Assembly (NCBI RefSeq): GCF_014205675.1
Contig: NZ_JACIIX010000001.1
Span: 234,989-298,988 of the forward strand
Reading direction: 5' to 3'
DNA from: Novispirillum itersonii
GTDB taxonomy: Bacteria; Pseudomonadota; Alphaproteobacteria; Rhodospirillales; Rhodospirillaceae
DNA: 64,000 nt
The notes below the pieces were generated by a model. That model ran no database searches. It saw only the letters and a list, made by a program, of their open reading frames with translations, and was not told the origin of the DNA. A program made the position numbers and the translations under genes. Shown here in pieces: positions 1 through 8,124 of this stretch. Each line of letters begins with the position of its first letter. Positions within the stretch are counted from its first letter, which is position 1.

Positions 1-752
1 GCCGCCAGCGCGTCGATATCCACCACGGTGCCACGGGCAGCGTTGATGAACAGCGCCCCCTTCTTCATGCGGGCGAACTGCTCCGCCCCCATCATGTTGC
101 GGGTCTTCGGGGTCTGCGGCACATGCAGGCTGACGAAATCGGAGTCTGCCAGCAGCTCATCCAGCGTCGCGCAGGACTGGGCATTGCCCAGCGCCAGCTT
201 CTCGACGATATCGTAATAGCGGACCCGCATACCAACCGCCTCGGCCAGAATCGACAGCTGGGTGCCGATGTGGCCGTAGCCGACGATGCCAAGGGTCTTG
301 CCGCGCACCTCACAGGCACCGTCAACCGCCTTCAGCCAGCCGCCTTCATGGGTGGACCAGCTCTTTTCCGGAATGCGGCGGGCCAGCATGATCACTTCGC
401 CCAGCACCAGTTCCGCCACCGACCGGGTGTTGGAATAGGGGGCGTTGAACACCGGGATCCCCAGCTTCTGGGCGGCGGACAGATCCACCTGATTGGTGCC
501 GATACAGAAACAGCCGATCGCCATCAGCTTCTGGGCACAGTCCAGCACCTCGGCGGTCAGCTTGGTGCGGGACCGGATACCGATCATATGCACGTCGCGG
601 ATCGCTTCCTTCAGGGCATCGGAATCCAGAGCACCCTTGTGGGTCTCCAGCGTCACGTAGCCGTGATTGGAAAAATGAGCGATGGCGTTGGGGTGAATGT
701 TCTCCAGCAGCAGGACTTTAATCTTGTCCTTCGGCATCGAAAGCTTGCTCAC
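1..752 (-). CDS. serA: D-3-phosphoglycerate dehydrogenase, C-terminus outside window
   Basis: Cytosolic NAD-dependent oxidation of 3-phosphoglycerate, the first step of serine synthesis. About 250 N-terminal residues are visible; the gene runs off the left edge. The protein resembles the E. coli-type enzyme: IGCFCIGTNQVDL, FNAPYSNTRSVAEL and the Rossmann motif GYGHIGTQ are all present, which separates it from other 2-hydroxyacid dehydrogenases. I chose the GTG at 752 because AAGAGG lies five bases upstream; an ATG at 737 lacks such a site. It diverges from the RidA-family gene at 946 across 193 bp. The C-terminal ACT domain that would bind serine cannot be seen. Confidence 0.93.
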   Translation of the reverse strand, partial: MSKLSMPKDKIKVLLLENIHPNAIAHFSNHGYVTLETHKGALDSDALKEAIRDVHMIGIRSRTKLTAEVLDCAQKLMAIGCFCIGTNQVDLSAAQKLGIPVFNAPYSNTRSVAELVLGEVIMLARRIPEKSWSTHEGGWLKAVDGACEVRGKTLGIVGYGHIGTQLSILAEAVGMRVRYYDIVEKLALGNAQSCATLDELLADSDFVSLHVPQTPKTRNMMGAEQFARMKKGALFINAARGTVVDIDALA

Positions 753-945
753 GGGCGCCTCTTGGTCGAAAACAGGCAGCGTGGCCGGACCCAGTCCGGG
801 AATGGCTGCACAGGTGGGCCGATGTGGTGGCAGCATTAGCACACCCCCGCCGTCGCCGGGAGCATTATCTTTCGGCATGACGGTATACATCATGCGCCCT
901 ATGCACATGGCTGGCGCTGTAACCAACAAGCTCGGAGCTTCAAAC

Positions 946-1416
946 ATGAGTGGTCAGATCGACTCCCGCCTCGCTGAACTCGGCATCGACGTGCCGCAGG
1001 CCGCCGCCCCGGTGGCCAATTACGTCGGCTGGGTCCGCACCGGCAATCTGGTCGTCATTTCCGGTCAGCTGCCGCTGAAGGACGGCAAGGTCACCACCAC
1101 CGGCCTGCTGGGCCGCGATGTCAGCGTTGAGGACGCCGCCGTTGCCGCCCGCCAGTCCGGCATCAACATCATTGCCCAGCTGCGCGCCGCCTGCGGTGGC
1201 GATCTGGACAAGGTGGTGCGCATCGTCCGCCTCGGCGGCTTTGTGGCCTGCACCCCCGACTTCACCGACCACCCGAAGGTGATCAACGGCGCGTCGGACC
1301 TGATGGTGGACGTGTTCGGCGATGCCGGGCGCCATGCCCGCGCCGCCGTCGGCTGCCCGTCCCTGCCGCTGAACGCGGCGGTGGAAGTGGATGCGCTGGT
1401 CGAGATCCGCGACTGA
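946..1416 (+). CDS. RidA/YjgF-family protein
   Basis: A 156-residue member of the RidA/YjgF superfamily, of the longer subgroup usually annotated as RidA family rather than the 130-residue canonical enzyme. Canonical RidA deaminates reactive enamine/imine intermediates made by PLP enzymes. Visible family features are SGQLPL at 39-44 and the HARAAVG block at 130-136 with Arg132 in the position of the carboxylate-binding arginine, followed by the usual PLNAAVEVDALVEI strand. The ATG at 946 gives the family's usual N-terminus; the frame is open upstream to 697 but that part overlaps the serA promoter. Being divergent from serA is suggestive, since serine-derived aminoacrylate is a RidA substrate, but this is inference. 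Confidence 0.85.
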   Translation: MSGQIDSRLAELGIDVPQAAAPVANYVGWVRTGNLVVISGQLPLKDGKVTTTGLLGRDVSVEDAAVAARQSGINIIAQLRAACGGDLDKVVRIVRLGGFVACTPDFTDHPKVINGASDLMVDVFGDAGRHARAAVGCPSLPLNAAVEVDALVEIRD

Positions 1417-1572
1417 GCCAAACACCGGATACCGGCCTGACGCGGCCGCAGGGCCAATGCAGGCCAAACCGCAGCACGGGGGAAGGCAGACGCTTTCCCC
1501 CGTTTGTATTTGTGCCCCACACCTGCCGGTGCCCCGGGACACGGCAGGACCGGAACAGGCGGCGCAAAAGCA

Positions 1573-1607
1573 GAAACCGCAGCCTCTTACCCAGAGGCTG
1601 CGGTTTC
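1573..1607. repeat. Perfect 15-bp inverted repeat, possible terminator
   Basis: Arms 1573-1587 and 1593-1607 are perfectly complementary around a 5-base loop (TACCC). There is no T tract to the right; on the minus strand the hairpin is followed by CTGCTTTTGC. It could end leftward transcription from the AT-rich region near 1950, or transcription of the RidA gene, without being a textbook terminator. Confidence 0.5.
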
Positions 1608-1640
1608 GGCAGCAGGATCGAAATGCCCGGTCGTCAGAGA

Positions 1641-1666
1641 CACCGCCGTGTCCGGGCGGTGCTTTT
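1641..1666 (+). terminator. Hairpin terminator downstream of the RidA-family gene
   Basis: CACCGCC at 1641-1647 pairs with GGCGGTG at 1655-1661, followed directly by CTTTT. The T tract is short, so termination may be partial. It lies 225 bp after the RidA-family stop codon. Confidence 0.5.
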
Positions 1667-1759
1667 ACCGTTACCAACGCCGGATCCCGTCAGGATCCGG
1701 TACCGGGGGCTGTTCTTTATCAGGCAGGTGCGGCTTTCCCCGCGACCGTCGCTTTGGCG

Positions 1760-1861
1760 TTACCCTTCGCCGCTGCGCCGGTCCTGTTCTTCAAAGAACT
1801 CCTCGAGGTCACTGGGACCGAGCATTCCACATCTCCCATTCGGTGCGGTGGGCCAGACCAT
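1760..1861 (-). CDS. Possible 33-residue small protein
   Basis: ATG at 1861 with AAGGGG a few bases upstream; the peptide starts MVWPTAPNGR and ends in an acidic, aromatic stretch (DLEEFFEEQDRR). A second ATG at 1825 also has a GGGAG site. Third-codon positions are mostly G or C as in real genes here. An overlapping frame continues with typical codons for another 15 residues, so a frameshifted longer protein is possible. No homology is recognised; it could equally be a chance ORF within a structured RNA. Confidence 0.25.
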   Translation of the reverse strand: MVWPTAPNGRCGMLGPSDLEEFFEEQDRRSGEG

Positions 1862-2193
1862 CCGGCCCCTTGCGACTGACCGGCGGAACCGCCGGGGATC
1901 GAACCACATTCCGCAGGCCTGCGCCCTTGGACCTCCCGTATTTTTTATAACCTGTCAGAACCGCTGTCGCGGCCTGAACCGACTTTTATTATCGAACCCT
2001 CAGTCTTACCCGGACTGTCGGCTCATCGGCTTTTCAGGCTTGCTGCGCTGCCGCAGCGTTTGTCTGTGGAAAGAGATTTCTCAAATCTGACACATCTTGT
2101 CAAACCACAAACTTCACGGTTCTGAAGTTTTTCAGACTGAAATCTTAAAATCCTTTTTAATCATTAGGTTAAACCAGATCCAGTATCAGTTCA

Positions 2194-3222
2194 TTAACCC
2201 TTATAAAGGGATTTGTCTCTATTTTTCCACCAGAGATCTGCCATGTCCTGCGCTGCGGCAACTGTCTCCGCACGGCCAATAAGTTTTATAACGATAGCGA
2301 CAGTCCCGGTGACGGACAGCTGCGCATAGTCATTCTCCCACCCCCCAGACCACAGGGCCGGAAGACGGGTCAGATCCAGAGACTCCTCCTTTGCCTGCAC
2401 CACGCCGGGCAGCAGAACCGGCCATTCCGTCTCGATTTCCCGGCCATTTTCGAGACCATGCACCACACAGGGTTTGGTCGGACGCCGCTCCGCCTCTCCC
2501 CCTTCGCCCTTGAACACCGCCAAGGACGGCTGCCCCAGCAGGCGGGCGGTTTCGCGGTGCACCGGAAGATAGGGTGGGTGCGATACTGAAAGTAACTGAT
2601 GCGGCGCCGAAAAGATGTTCAGGGCCCGCCCGGCGGTGTGCAGGGGCGACCGCACCCCCAGCAACGACCGCAGGGCCATGAGGGCATCCAGCCGGGAATC
2701 AATCACCGGCAGCGGCGCATAGGCAAAATTACGGGCAGCCAGATCGGCACAGACATGCCCCAGCGTCCGGCTGACCGGAACGCCCAGCGCCGCCAGCGCC
2801 TGCGAGGTATAGGTCCGCCCGGCGGTATGCCCTTCCGCCCCATGCATGAAAACCCGGACGCCATTGGCGGCCAGCAGCAGGGCCGCCAGCACATACCATG
2901 GCTCCTGCCGCGCCTTTCCGGCCCAGCTGGCCCAGTCGAGATCGACCACAGGCCGCGGCGACGGCAGATTGACCAGCCGCGAGCGGATCCCCCGGATCAT
3001 CCCGGCCAGTTCCGCCGGGGTTTCCGTCTTCACCCGCAGCAGGCACAGGAACGCCCCGAGCTGCACCGGATCCACCTGCCCGTCCAGAATCATCGTAAAG
3101 GCCTGTTCGGCCTCGGCTTCCGTCAGCGGGCGCGACAGGTTCGGCCCCTTCCCCAGCGCCCGCACGAACGGGGCGAACGGGTGGTCTGCCCCGCCAGAGG
3201 GCGGAACCAGCGTGGATGTCAT
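2194..3222 (-). CDS. TrpD2/YbiB-like phosphoribosyltransferase-fold protein
   Basis: A 342-residue protein of the anthranilate phosphoribosyltransferase fold (glycosyl transferase family 3). The N-terminal helical domain (LTEAEAEQAFTMILDGQVDPVQLGAFL) and the glycine-rich region near HGAEGHTAGRTYTSQAL resemble TrpD, but there is no trp operon nearby and the anthranilate-site residues are not all kept. E. coli YbiB (TrpD2) of this family binds nucleic acid instead of catalysing the Trp reaction, so a non-tryptophan role is likely. ATG at 3222 with GGAG eight bases upstream was preferred to the open frame to 3282. Its promoter region is shared with the iron importer and the Fur box, so it may also be iron-responsive. 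Confidence 0.75.
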   Translation of the reverse strand: MTSTLVPPSGGADHPFAPFVRALGKGPNLSRPLTEAEAEQAFTMILDGQVDPVQLGAFLCLLRVKTETPAELAGMIRGIRSRLVNLPSPRPVVDLDWASWAGKARQEPWYVLAALLLAANGVRVFMHGAEGHTAGRTYTSQALAALGVPVSRTLGHVCADLAARNFAYAPLPVIDSRLDALMALRSLLGVRSPLHTAGRALNIFSAPHQLLSVSHPPYLPVHRETARLLGQPSLAVFKGEGGEAERRPTKPCVVHGLENGREIETEWPVLLPGVVQAKEESLDLTRLPALWSGGWENDYAQLSVTGTVAIVIKLIGRAETVAAAQDMADLWWKNRDKSLYKG

Positions 3223-3327
3223 GGTGTTTCTCCGGAAAAGAGCAGGTCCTGCATATGTCCCGCATTTTCTGCGCCGACACAATGGCAGGGGTCTCCCAGG
3301 AGGTGGGTCAGACGCACACTCTCAATT

Positions 3328-3346
3328 GCGAATGCGATTGATTCTC
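3328..3346. promoter_or_regulatory. Fur box upstream of iron ABC importer
   Basis: The 19-mer matches the classical Fur consensus GATAATGATAATCATTATC at 12 of 19 positions, including the outer GxxAATG and ATTxTC blocks. It lies 54 bp before the importer's first ATG and between two divergent genes, the expected place for iron repression of either one. Confidence 0.6.
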
Positions 3347-3399
3347 ACTTTTAGCCCTGCTATAGGTCCGCCACTGTTTTCTATGGGCTTTCGGATCAC

Positions 3400-4539
3400 A
3401 TGATGCTGTCACTTCTCCCCACCCTGCGGCGGCTGACCGTCGCCGCCACCGTCGTTGCCGCCACCGTCACCGCCCTGTCGGGGCTGTCCCGGCAGGCCGC
3501 CGCCGAACAGAAGACCATCACCGACGTTCTGGGCCGCACCGTCACCGTCAACGCCCCGCTGAAGCGGATCGTCCTTGGCTTCTATTTCGAGGACTTCATG
3601 GCGGTCGGCACTCCGGCGGCCTATGATTCGGTGGTCGGCATCTCCCGCGAGGCGTGGGAAAGCTGGGTTCCGGCCAACTGGGCGATGCACACCGGGCACC
3701 GCCCGTCTCTGGCCCAGATTGCCGACGTCGGGGAAGTGGAGGTCCAGAGCTTTTCCGTCGAGAAGGTGCTGAGCCTGAAGCCGGATGCCGTGGTGCTGGC
3801 CGACTGGCAGTACAAGGCCCTTGGCCTTGACGCCGACCGGCTGGAAGAGGCTGGTGTCCCGGTGATCGTGGTCGATTACAACGCCCAGACGCTGGAACGC
3901 CACGTCGCCAGCACGCTGGTGCTGGGCGAAGTAACCGGCCAGAGCGCCCGCGCCAAGGAAATCGCCGCCTTCTACAAGACCGCCGTCGAAGACGTGCAGA
4001 AGCGCGTTGCCGCCGCCAAGCAGGCCAAGCCGCGCGTGTATGTCGAGTTCGGCAACAAGGGCCCGGCGGAATATTCCTTCACCTATGGTAAGAACATGTG
4101 GGGGGCCATTGCCACCGCCGCCGGGGGCGACAACATCGCCGCCCCGTTCGTGGAATGGTGGGGGCCGATCAACCCGGAACAGGTTCTGGCCTCCAAGCCG
4201 GAAGCCATTTTCCTGTCCGGGAATGAGTCGAAGAAAAACCCGGCCTCGATCCGCATGGGCCACGGCGTTGATGCCGCCGAGTCCAAAGCCCGCCTGCAAG
4301 GCTATCTGAGCCGTCAGGGCTGGGCCGATCTGCCGGCGGTCAAATCCGGCGCGGTCTATGCCGTCTATCAGGGCGCCAGCCGCACCCTGTCGGACTTCGC
4401 CATGGTGCAGTTCTTCGCCAAGCAGCTGTATCCGGCGCAGTTCAAGGATATCGATCCGGTGAAGAACTACCTCGACTACTACGCCCGCTACCTGCCGGTG
4501 CAGCCGAAGGGCACCTTTGCGGTCTCCCTGAAGGACTGA
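3400..4539 (+). CDS. Iron-type ABC transporter, periplasmic binding protein
   Basis: A 379-residue class III (FecB/BtuF-like) substrate-binding protein. The first 35 residues are a signal peptide (hydrophobic run ending before AAAEQKT). The mature N-terminus, ITDVLGRTVTVNAPLKRIV, is the hallmark of the family that binds Fe-siderophores, haem or cobalamin. It is followed by a FecCD permease and an ATPase in one operon, and a Fur box lies upstream, so an iron chelate is the best guess for the ligand. It is larger than a typical BtuF (about 250 residues). ATG codons at 3400 and 3403 are both possible starts; the Shine-Dalgarno sequence is weak. Confidence 0.88.
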   Translation: MMLSLLPTLRRLTVAATVVAATVTALSGLSRQAAAEQKTITDVLGRTVTVNAPLKRIVLGFYFEDFMAVGTPAAYDSVVGISREAWESWVPANWAMHTGHRPSLAQIADVGEVEVQSFSVEKVLSLKPDAVVLADWQYKALGLDADRLEEAGVPVIVVDYNAQTLERHVASTLVLGEVTGQSARAKEIAAFYKTAVEDVQKRVAAAKQAKPRVYVEFGNKGPAEYSFTYGKNMWGAIATAAGGDNIAAPFVEWWGPINPEQVLASKPEAIFLSGNESKKNPASIRMGHGVDAAESKARLQGYLSRQGWADLPAVKSGAVYAVYQGASRTLSDFAMVQFFAKQLYPAQFKDIDPVKNYLDYYARYLPVQPKGTFAVSLKD

Positions 4540-4624
4540 TCCGCCACCGTGTGGTTTCCGCTGGGGCCGGTCTGCTGACCGGCCCCTCTTTCCGTTTACC
4601 GTACAGCCTGTCAGGACTTCGTCC

Positions 4625-5686
4625 GTGCCCGAGTCTCCCCCGGCCGCCCCCGGCTCCTATCATCAGGCCATCGGCCGCCACCGCGCCCGCGAAGGGCGGC
4701 GCTGGCGGATGGTGCTGCTGTTCACCACTCTTTCCCTCGCCGTCGGCATTCTGGATATCGCCACCGGCCCGGCGATGCTGCATCCGCTGGCGGTGATTGA
4801 TGCCCTGCTCCAGAGCGAAGGCCGCGACACCGCCCTTGATGCCATTGTCATCGGCCTGCGCCTGCCGATGGCGCTGATGGCGCTGGTGGTCGGGGCCTCG
4901 CTGGGGGCAGGCGGGGCGGAAATGCAGACCCTGCTGAACAACCCGATGGCCAGCCCCTATACCCTGGGTATGGCCGCCGCCGCCGGATTTGGGGCGGCAT
5001 TGGCGCTGTCCTTCGGCGGCTTCGGCCTGCCGCCGTTGGTCGCGGTCCCGGCCGGGGCCTTCCTGATGGCGATGCTGGCGGCGGGGTTCCTGTTCCTGCT
5101 GTCGTCCCTGCGCCGGGTCAGCAGTGAAACCCTGATTCTTGGCGGGATCGCCCTGCTGTTCCTGTTCCAGTCCCTGCTGTCGCTGGTGCAGTTTGTCGCC
5201 TCGCCGGAACTGTCGCAGCAGATCCTGTTCTGGCTGTTCGGCAGCCTGACCAAAACCACCTGGACCGGACTGCTGATCACCGCCGCCGTCACGCTGGTCT
5301 GCTGCCTGCTGCTGCTGCGCGACTCGTGGCAGCTGGCTGCTCTGCGGCTGGGGGAAGCCCGGGCCCGCAGCCTTGGCATCAACATCCGCGCCCTGCGCCT
5401 GAAAGTGCTGATTCTGGTGGCGCTGATGACCGCCACCGCCACCAGCTTTGTCGGCGTCATCGGCTTTGTCGGTCTGGTTGCCCCCCATGTTGCCCGCATG
5501 CTGGTCGGCGAGGATCAGCGCTTCTTTCTGCCGATGTCGGTTCTGGCCGGGGCGGTGATGCTGGGCGGGGCCTCGGTGCTGTCAAAATCGATTGTTCCCG
5601 GGGCGCTGTTTCCGGTCGGCATCGTCACCGCCGTCATCGGCGTGCCGTTCCTGCTGTGGCTGATCTTCGGAGGGCACCGGCGATGA
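4625..5686 (+). CDS. FecCD-family iron ABC transporter permease
   Basis: A 353-residue inner-membrane permease of the FecCD/BtuC family, with about ten hydrophobic helices. Family signatures include LRLPMALMALVVGASLGAGGAEMQ near the N-terminus and GFVGLVAPHVARMLVGEDQR, the loop that contacts the ATPase. It starts at GTG (4625) with AGGA eight bases upstream. The stop overlaps the ATPase start by four bases, so the pair is translationally coupled. It forms the channel for the substrate delivered by the protein encoded at 3400. Confidence 0.9.
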   Translation: MPESPPAAPGSYHQAIGRHRAREGRRWRMVLLFTTLSLAVGILDIATGPAMLHPLAVIDALLQSEGRDTALDAIVIGLRLPMALMALVVGASLGAGGAEMQTLLNNPMASPYTLGMAAAAGFGAALALSFGGFGLPPLVAVPAGAFLMAMLAAGFLFLLSSLRRVSSETLILGGIALLFLFQSLLSLVQFVASPELSQQILFWLFGSLTKTTWTGLLITAAVTLVCCLLLLRDSWQLAALRLGEARARSLGINIRALRLKVLILVALMTATATSFVGVIGFVGLVAPHVARMLVGEDQRFFLPMSVLAGAVMLGGASVLSKSIVPGALFPVGIVTAVIGVPFLLWLIFGGHRR

Positions 5687-6477
5687 CCGCTCCCGTTCTC
5701 TCTCCTCTGATCCTGAAGAGCGTCGGCCTGTCGATCGCCGGGCAGCCGTTGATCCGCGACCTGTCCCTGAGCCTGACTCCCGGGCATCTCTATGCCATCA
5801 TCGGCCCCAACGGCACCGGCAAGACCTCGCTGATGCGGGCCCTGACCGGCGAAATCCCGCTGGACAGCGGCCATGTGTCACTGGGCGAGGCCACCCTTGG
5901 CCGCAGCCACCGCACCGACTGGCACGACCTGTTTTCGTATATGCCGCAGGACAACACCGCCGACATCGCCATGACGGTGCTGGAGGTGGTGGTGATGGGC
6001 CGCCTGAAGGCGCTGGACCTGCACATTGATGACGACACCCTGCATCAGGCCCTGCACCGGCTGGACGCCACTGGCATTCTGCCGCTGGCCGACCGGCTGA
6101 TCGGCACCCTCAGCGGCGGGCAGCGGCAGATGGCCTTCTTTGCCCAGACCCTGATGCGGGACCCCCGGGTGATGCTGCTCGATGAACCGGTCAGCGCGTT
6201 GGATCTGTCGCACCAGCTGGCCCTGCTGGACCATCTGGCCGACCAGACCCGCCGCCATCAGTGGATCAGCGTGGTGATCCTGCATGACCTGAATCTGGCG
6301 GCCCAATATGCCGATGCCCTGATCGTGCTGGGCGGCGGTGGCCTGAAGGCCTTCGGCCCCCCGGCGCAGATCCTGACCCCGGCCCTGATCGCCGATACCT
6401 ACGGCGTCGAGGCCGATGTGCTGTCCGACCGCCACGGCAGACCGCTGGTACAGCCGCTGCGCCGCCGGTCCGCCTGA
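5683..6477 (+). CDS. Iron ABC transporter ATP-binding protein
   Basis: A 264-residue cytosolic ATPase of the FepC/BtuD type. Walker A GPNGTGKT is at 41-48, the signature LSGGQ at 143-147 and Walker B VMLLDEP at 163-169, followed by the D-loop SALD and switch His in VILHDLN. It powers import through the FecCD permease, with whose gene it overlaps (ATGA). It is the last gene of the importer; the pseudoazurin gene follows after 32 bp and may be cotranscribed. Confidence 0.93.
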   Translation: MTAPVLSPLILKSVGLSIAGQPLIRDLSLSLTPGHLYAIIGPNGTGKTSLMRALTGEIPLDSGHVSLGEATLGRSHRTDWHDLFSYMPQDNTADIAMTVLEVVVMGRLKALDLHIDDDTLHQALHRLDATGILPLADRLIGTLSGGQRQMAFFAQTLMRDPRVMLLDEPVSALDLSHQLALLDHLADQTRRHQWISVVILHDLNLAAQYADALIVLGGGGLKAFGPPAQILTPALIADTYGVEADVLSDRHGRPLVQPLRRRSA

Positions 6478-6509
6478 TCTGTCTTCCTTTTTTATTCCTG
6501 AGGCCCCCG

Positions 6510-6968
6510 ATGACCCGTTTCCGCCCTCTCCTCGCCGCGCTGTTGATCGCCGGAACCACCGCTGCGGCCCCCCTGACCGCCACAGCAGCAGAGCACACCA
6601 TCCGCATGCTGAACTATGGCCCCGATGGCAGTATGGTGTTTGACCCGCCATTCCTGAAAACCGCCGTCGGCGATACCGTCACTTTTGTTCCGGAAAACAG
6701 CGGGCACTTTGTGCAGTCCTACGCCACCCCGGACGGCGTCACCCCGTGGAAGAGCGCTGCCGATCAGCCATTCACCGTGACGTTGGAGAAGGAAGGGGTT
6801 TATCTCTACGTCTGCCCACCGCACCTGATGATGGCAATGATCGGCGTGATCCAGACCGGGGCCGCCACCAATCTGGACGCCGTCACCGAAAAAGCGAATC
6901 GCCTGCGGCCCAAGCTGGTGATGAAGGGCGAACGTCTGGAGCAGTATCTGTCCCGCGTCGGGAAATAA
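6510..6968 (+). CDS. Pseudoazurin (type 1 copper protein)
   Basis: A 152-residue periplasmic blue-copper electron carrier. A signal peptide covers about residues 1-27, cut after TATAA. The type 1 copper ligands are all in place: His66 (SGH), Cys102, His105 (VCPPH) and Met110, with the C+3/+8 spacing of pseudoazurin. Pseudoazurins usually hand electrons to copper nitrite reductase or other periplasmic oxidoreductases; no such enzyme is in this window. It lies 32 bp behind an iron importer and ahead of a strong terminator, so it may be read from the importer's promoter, which would make its expression iron-dependent. Confidence 0.92.
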   Translation: MTRFRPLLAALLIAGTTAAAPLTATAAEHTIRMLNYGPDGSMVFDPPFLKTAVGDTVTFVPENSGHFVQSYATPDGVTPWKSAADQPFTVTLEKEGVYLYVCPPHLMMAMIGVIQTGAATNLDAVTEKANRLRPKLVMKGERLEQYLSRVGK

Positions 6969-7011
6969 GGGCTGCGGCTGGCAGCACGGAAAGACTCCGG
7001 CCCGAAAAAGG

Positions 7012-7051
7012 AAACCCCCGGGACCATCCATGCCGATGGCCCGGGGGTTTT
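7012..7051. terminator. Strong bidirectional terminator after pseudoazurin
   Basis: AAACCCCCGGG at 7012-7022 pairs perfectly with CCCGGGGGTTT at 7040-7050, extended by CCATC/GATGG inside. T tracts follow on both strands (TTTT right, TTTCCTTTTT left), so it serves both the pseudoazurin gene and the convergent hemerythrin gene. Confidence 0.85.
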
Positions 7052-7083
7052 ACATCGCCGGACTGTTCAGTCCGGATCAGACC

Positions 7084-7947
7084 TCAGGCGGCCCGGACCA
7101 GCGACGGGCGGGCCGGAACCACGAGGGAGGGGCTGCCGGAGCGGATCACGCCGCTGCGCCCGCTGCCCGTACCGTTCTTGGCAATAAACACATCGCGGAA
7201 CGCGCCTTTGCCACCGGTCCACAGCGGTTCAGTCCATCCCGACAGATGCAGGGTCTTCAGCGGCCCCTGCGCCGACGGCGGCAGCGAGGCGGCGCTGATA
7301 TGCTGGGACATGAACGGGGCCAGATCGCGGGCCAGAGCAGCACAGCCGCCCATCTGCGGCGACAGCGGCAGTCCGGACAGGCCCAGATGGGCCATCTCGT
7401 GGATCATCGCCTCTTCGCCCAGCCCGGCCCCGGTGCCATAGCTGTTCTGGTCGACTTCGGTGATGTGCTTGATCACAAAGCCCAGAAACTTCTTCAGGAT
7501 CGCCGACAGGTCAGCCCCGGAAATACGCCCTTCGACCAGAGGGGCAAACACGTTGGCGTTCCACCATTTAGCGATCCCGACATGGCTTTCCGCGTGGGCG
7601 CGGGCCGTATCGGCCGAAATCAGGCCCAGCGACAGCTCCAGCGCCATGCCCTCTTCTTCGACCATGCAGTGCACAAGCCAGTAGACCGTAATCGTATCAA
7701 CGAAGTAACGGGCAAGCTCCATGTTCTCCTGTGCAGCTGCGGTCGAGCCGCGCTCAAGAAGAATCAGGAACATGGCGTGATGAATATCGCAGTACCAGTG
7801 TTTGGTCTTCAGGTCTTCCGGCAGGCGGTGGGTGACACCCTGCATCGCGCCTGTCCCTCCCCCAAACGCTGAAGACGGGCCGGAAGCAGTGCTGCTGCCC
7901 GGCAGCACGGACGCGGTCTGGACGTTCATCATCGGAACGGCTCCCAT
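7084..7947 (-). CDS. Hemerythrin-like di-iron protein
   Basis: A 287-residue protein whose residues 45-170 carry all seven hemerythrin ligands in order: His57, His93, Glu97 (HxxxE), His118, His122 (HxxxH), His161 and Asp166 (HxxxxD). The 36-residue His57-His93 gap equals that of bacteriohemerythrins. Such domains bind O2 or NO reversibly at a di-iron centre, or sense them. Unusual are the 40-residue Ser/Gly-rich N-terminal tail and about 110 extra C-terminal residues, including MGGCAALARDLAPFMSQH, with no recognised domain. No signal peptide, so cytosolic. The start may be 7947 or 7932; both have a GGGAG-type site. It is followed by the shared terminator. Confidence 0.78.
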   Translation of the reverse strand: MGAVPMMNVQTASVLPGSSTASGPSSAFGGGTGAMQGVTHRLPEDLKTKHWYCDIHHAMFLILLERGSTAAAQENMELARYFVDTITVYWLVHCMVEEEGMALELSLGLISADTARAHAESHVGIAKWWNANVFAPLVEGRISGADLSAILKKFLGFVIKHITEVDQNSYGTGAGLGEEAMIHEMAHLGLSGLPLSPQMGGCAALARDLAPFMSQHISAASLPPSAQGPLKTLHLSGWTEPLWTGGKGAFRDVFIAKNGTGSGRSGVIRSGSPSLVVPARPSLVRAA

Positions 7948-8124
7948 CGGACGATACTCCCCCTGTACTCTATCTTATTATTATTCCAATTCTAGAAGAA
8001 TGCTCTTCTTCCCCACACCGCGAATAGCATTAAGATCTACCCCCGCAAAGCCAAAATGAATATGTCTCCGCAGAAAAATTTACTCCGGAGGGGGTAATCC
8101 TTTGGGGAGAGGAGGAAGAGGGGC

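Larger units (their letters stand above)
1417..2193. other. 777-bp intergenic stretch between convergent genes
   Basis: No gene longer than 60 codons is convincing here. The left half is GC-rich with three perfect inverted repeats: a 15-bp stem at 1573-1607, a 7-bp stem followed by CTTTT at 1641-1665, and CCGGATCC-N5-GGATCCGG at 1680-1700. A 33-codon minus-strand ORF sits at 1760-1861. The right half, from about 1940, is strikingly AT-rich for this window and contains a run of six T and several TATAA-like strings, so it probably holds promoters. It may encode a small RNA or peptide read leftward; I could not match it to a known RNA family. Confidence 0.6.

Noticed and set aside
1885-1925. A T-loop-like string (GGTTCGATCCCC on the minus strand) suggesting a tRNA or tmRNA
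   Set aside because: The T stem pairs only at two positions, no acceptor stem or CCA follows and no anticodon arm fits; no alanine-type tag is found either.
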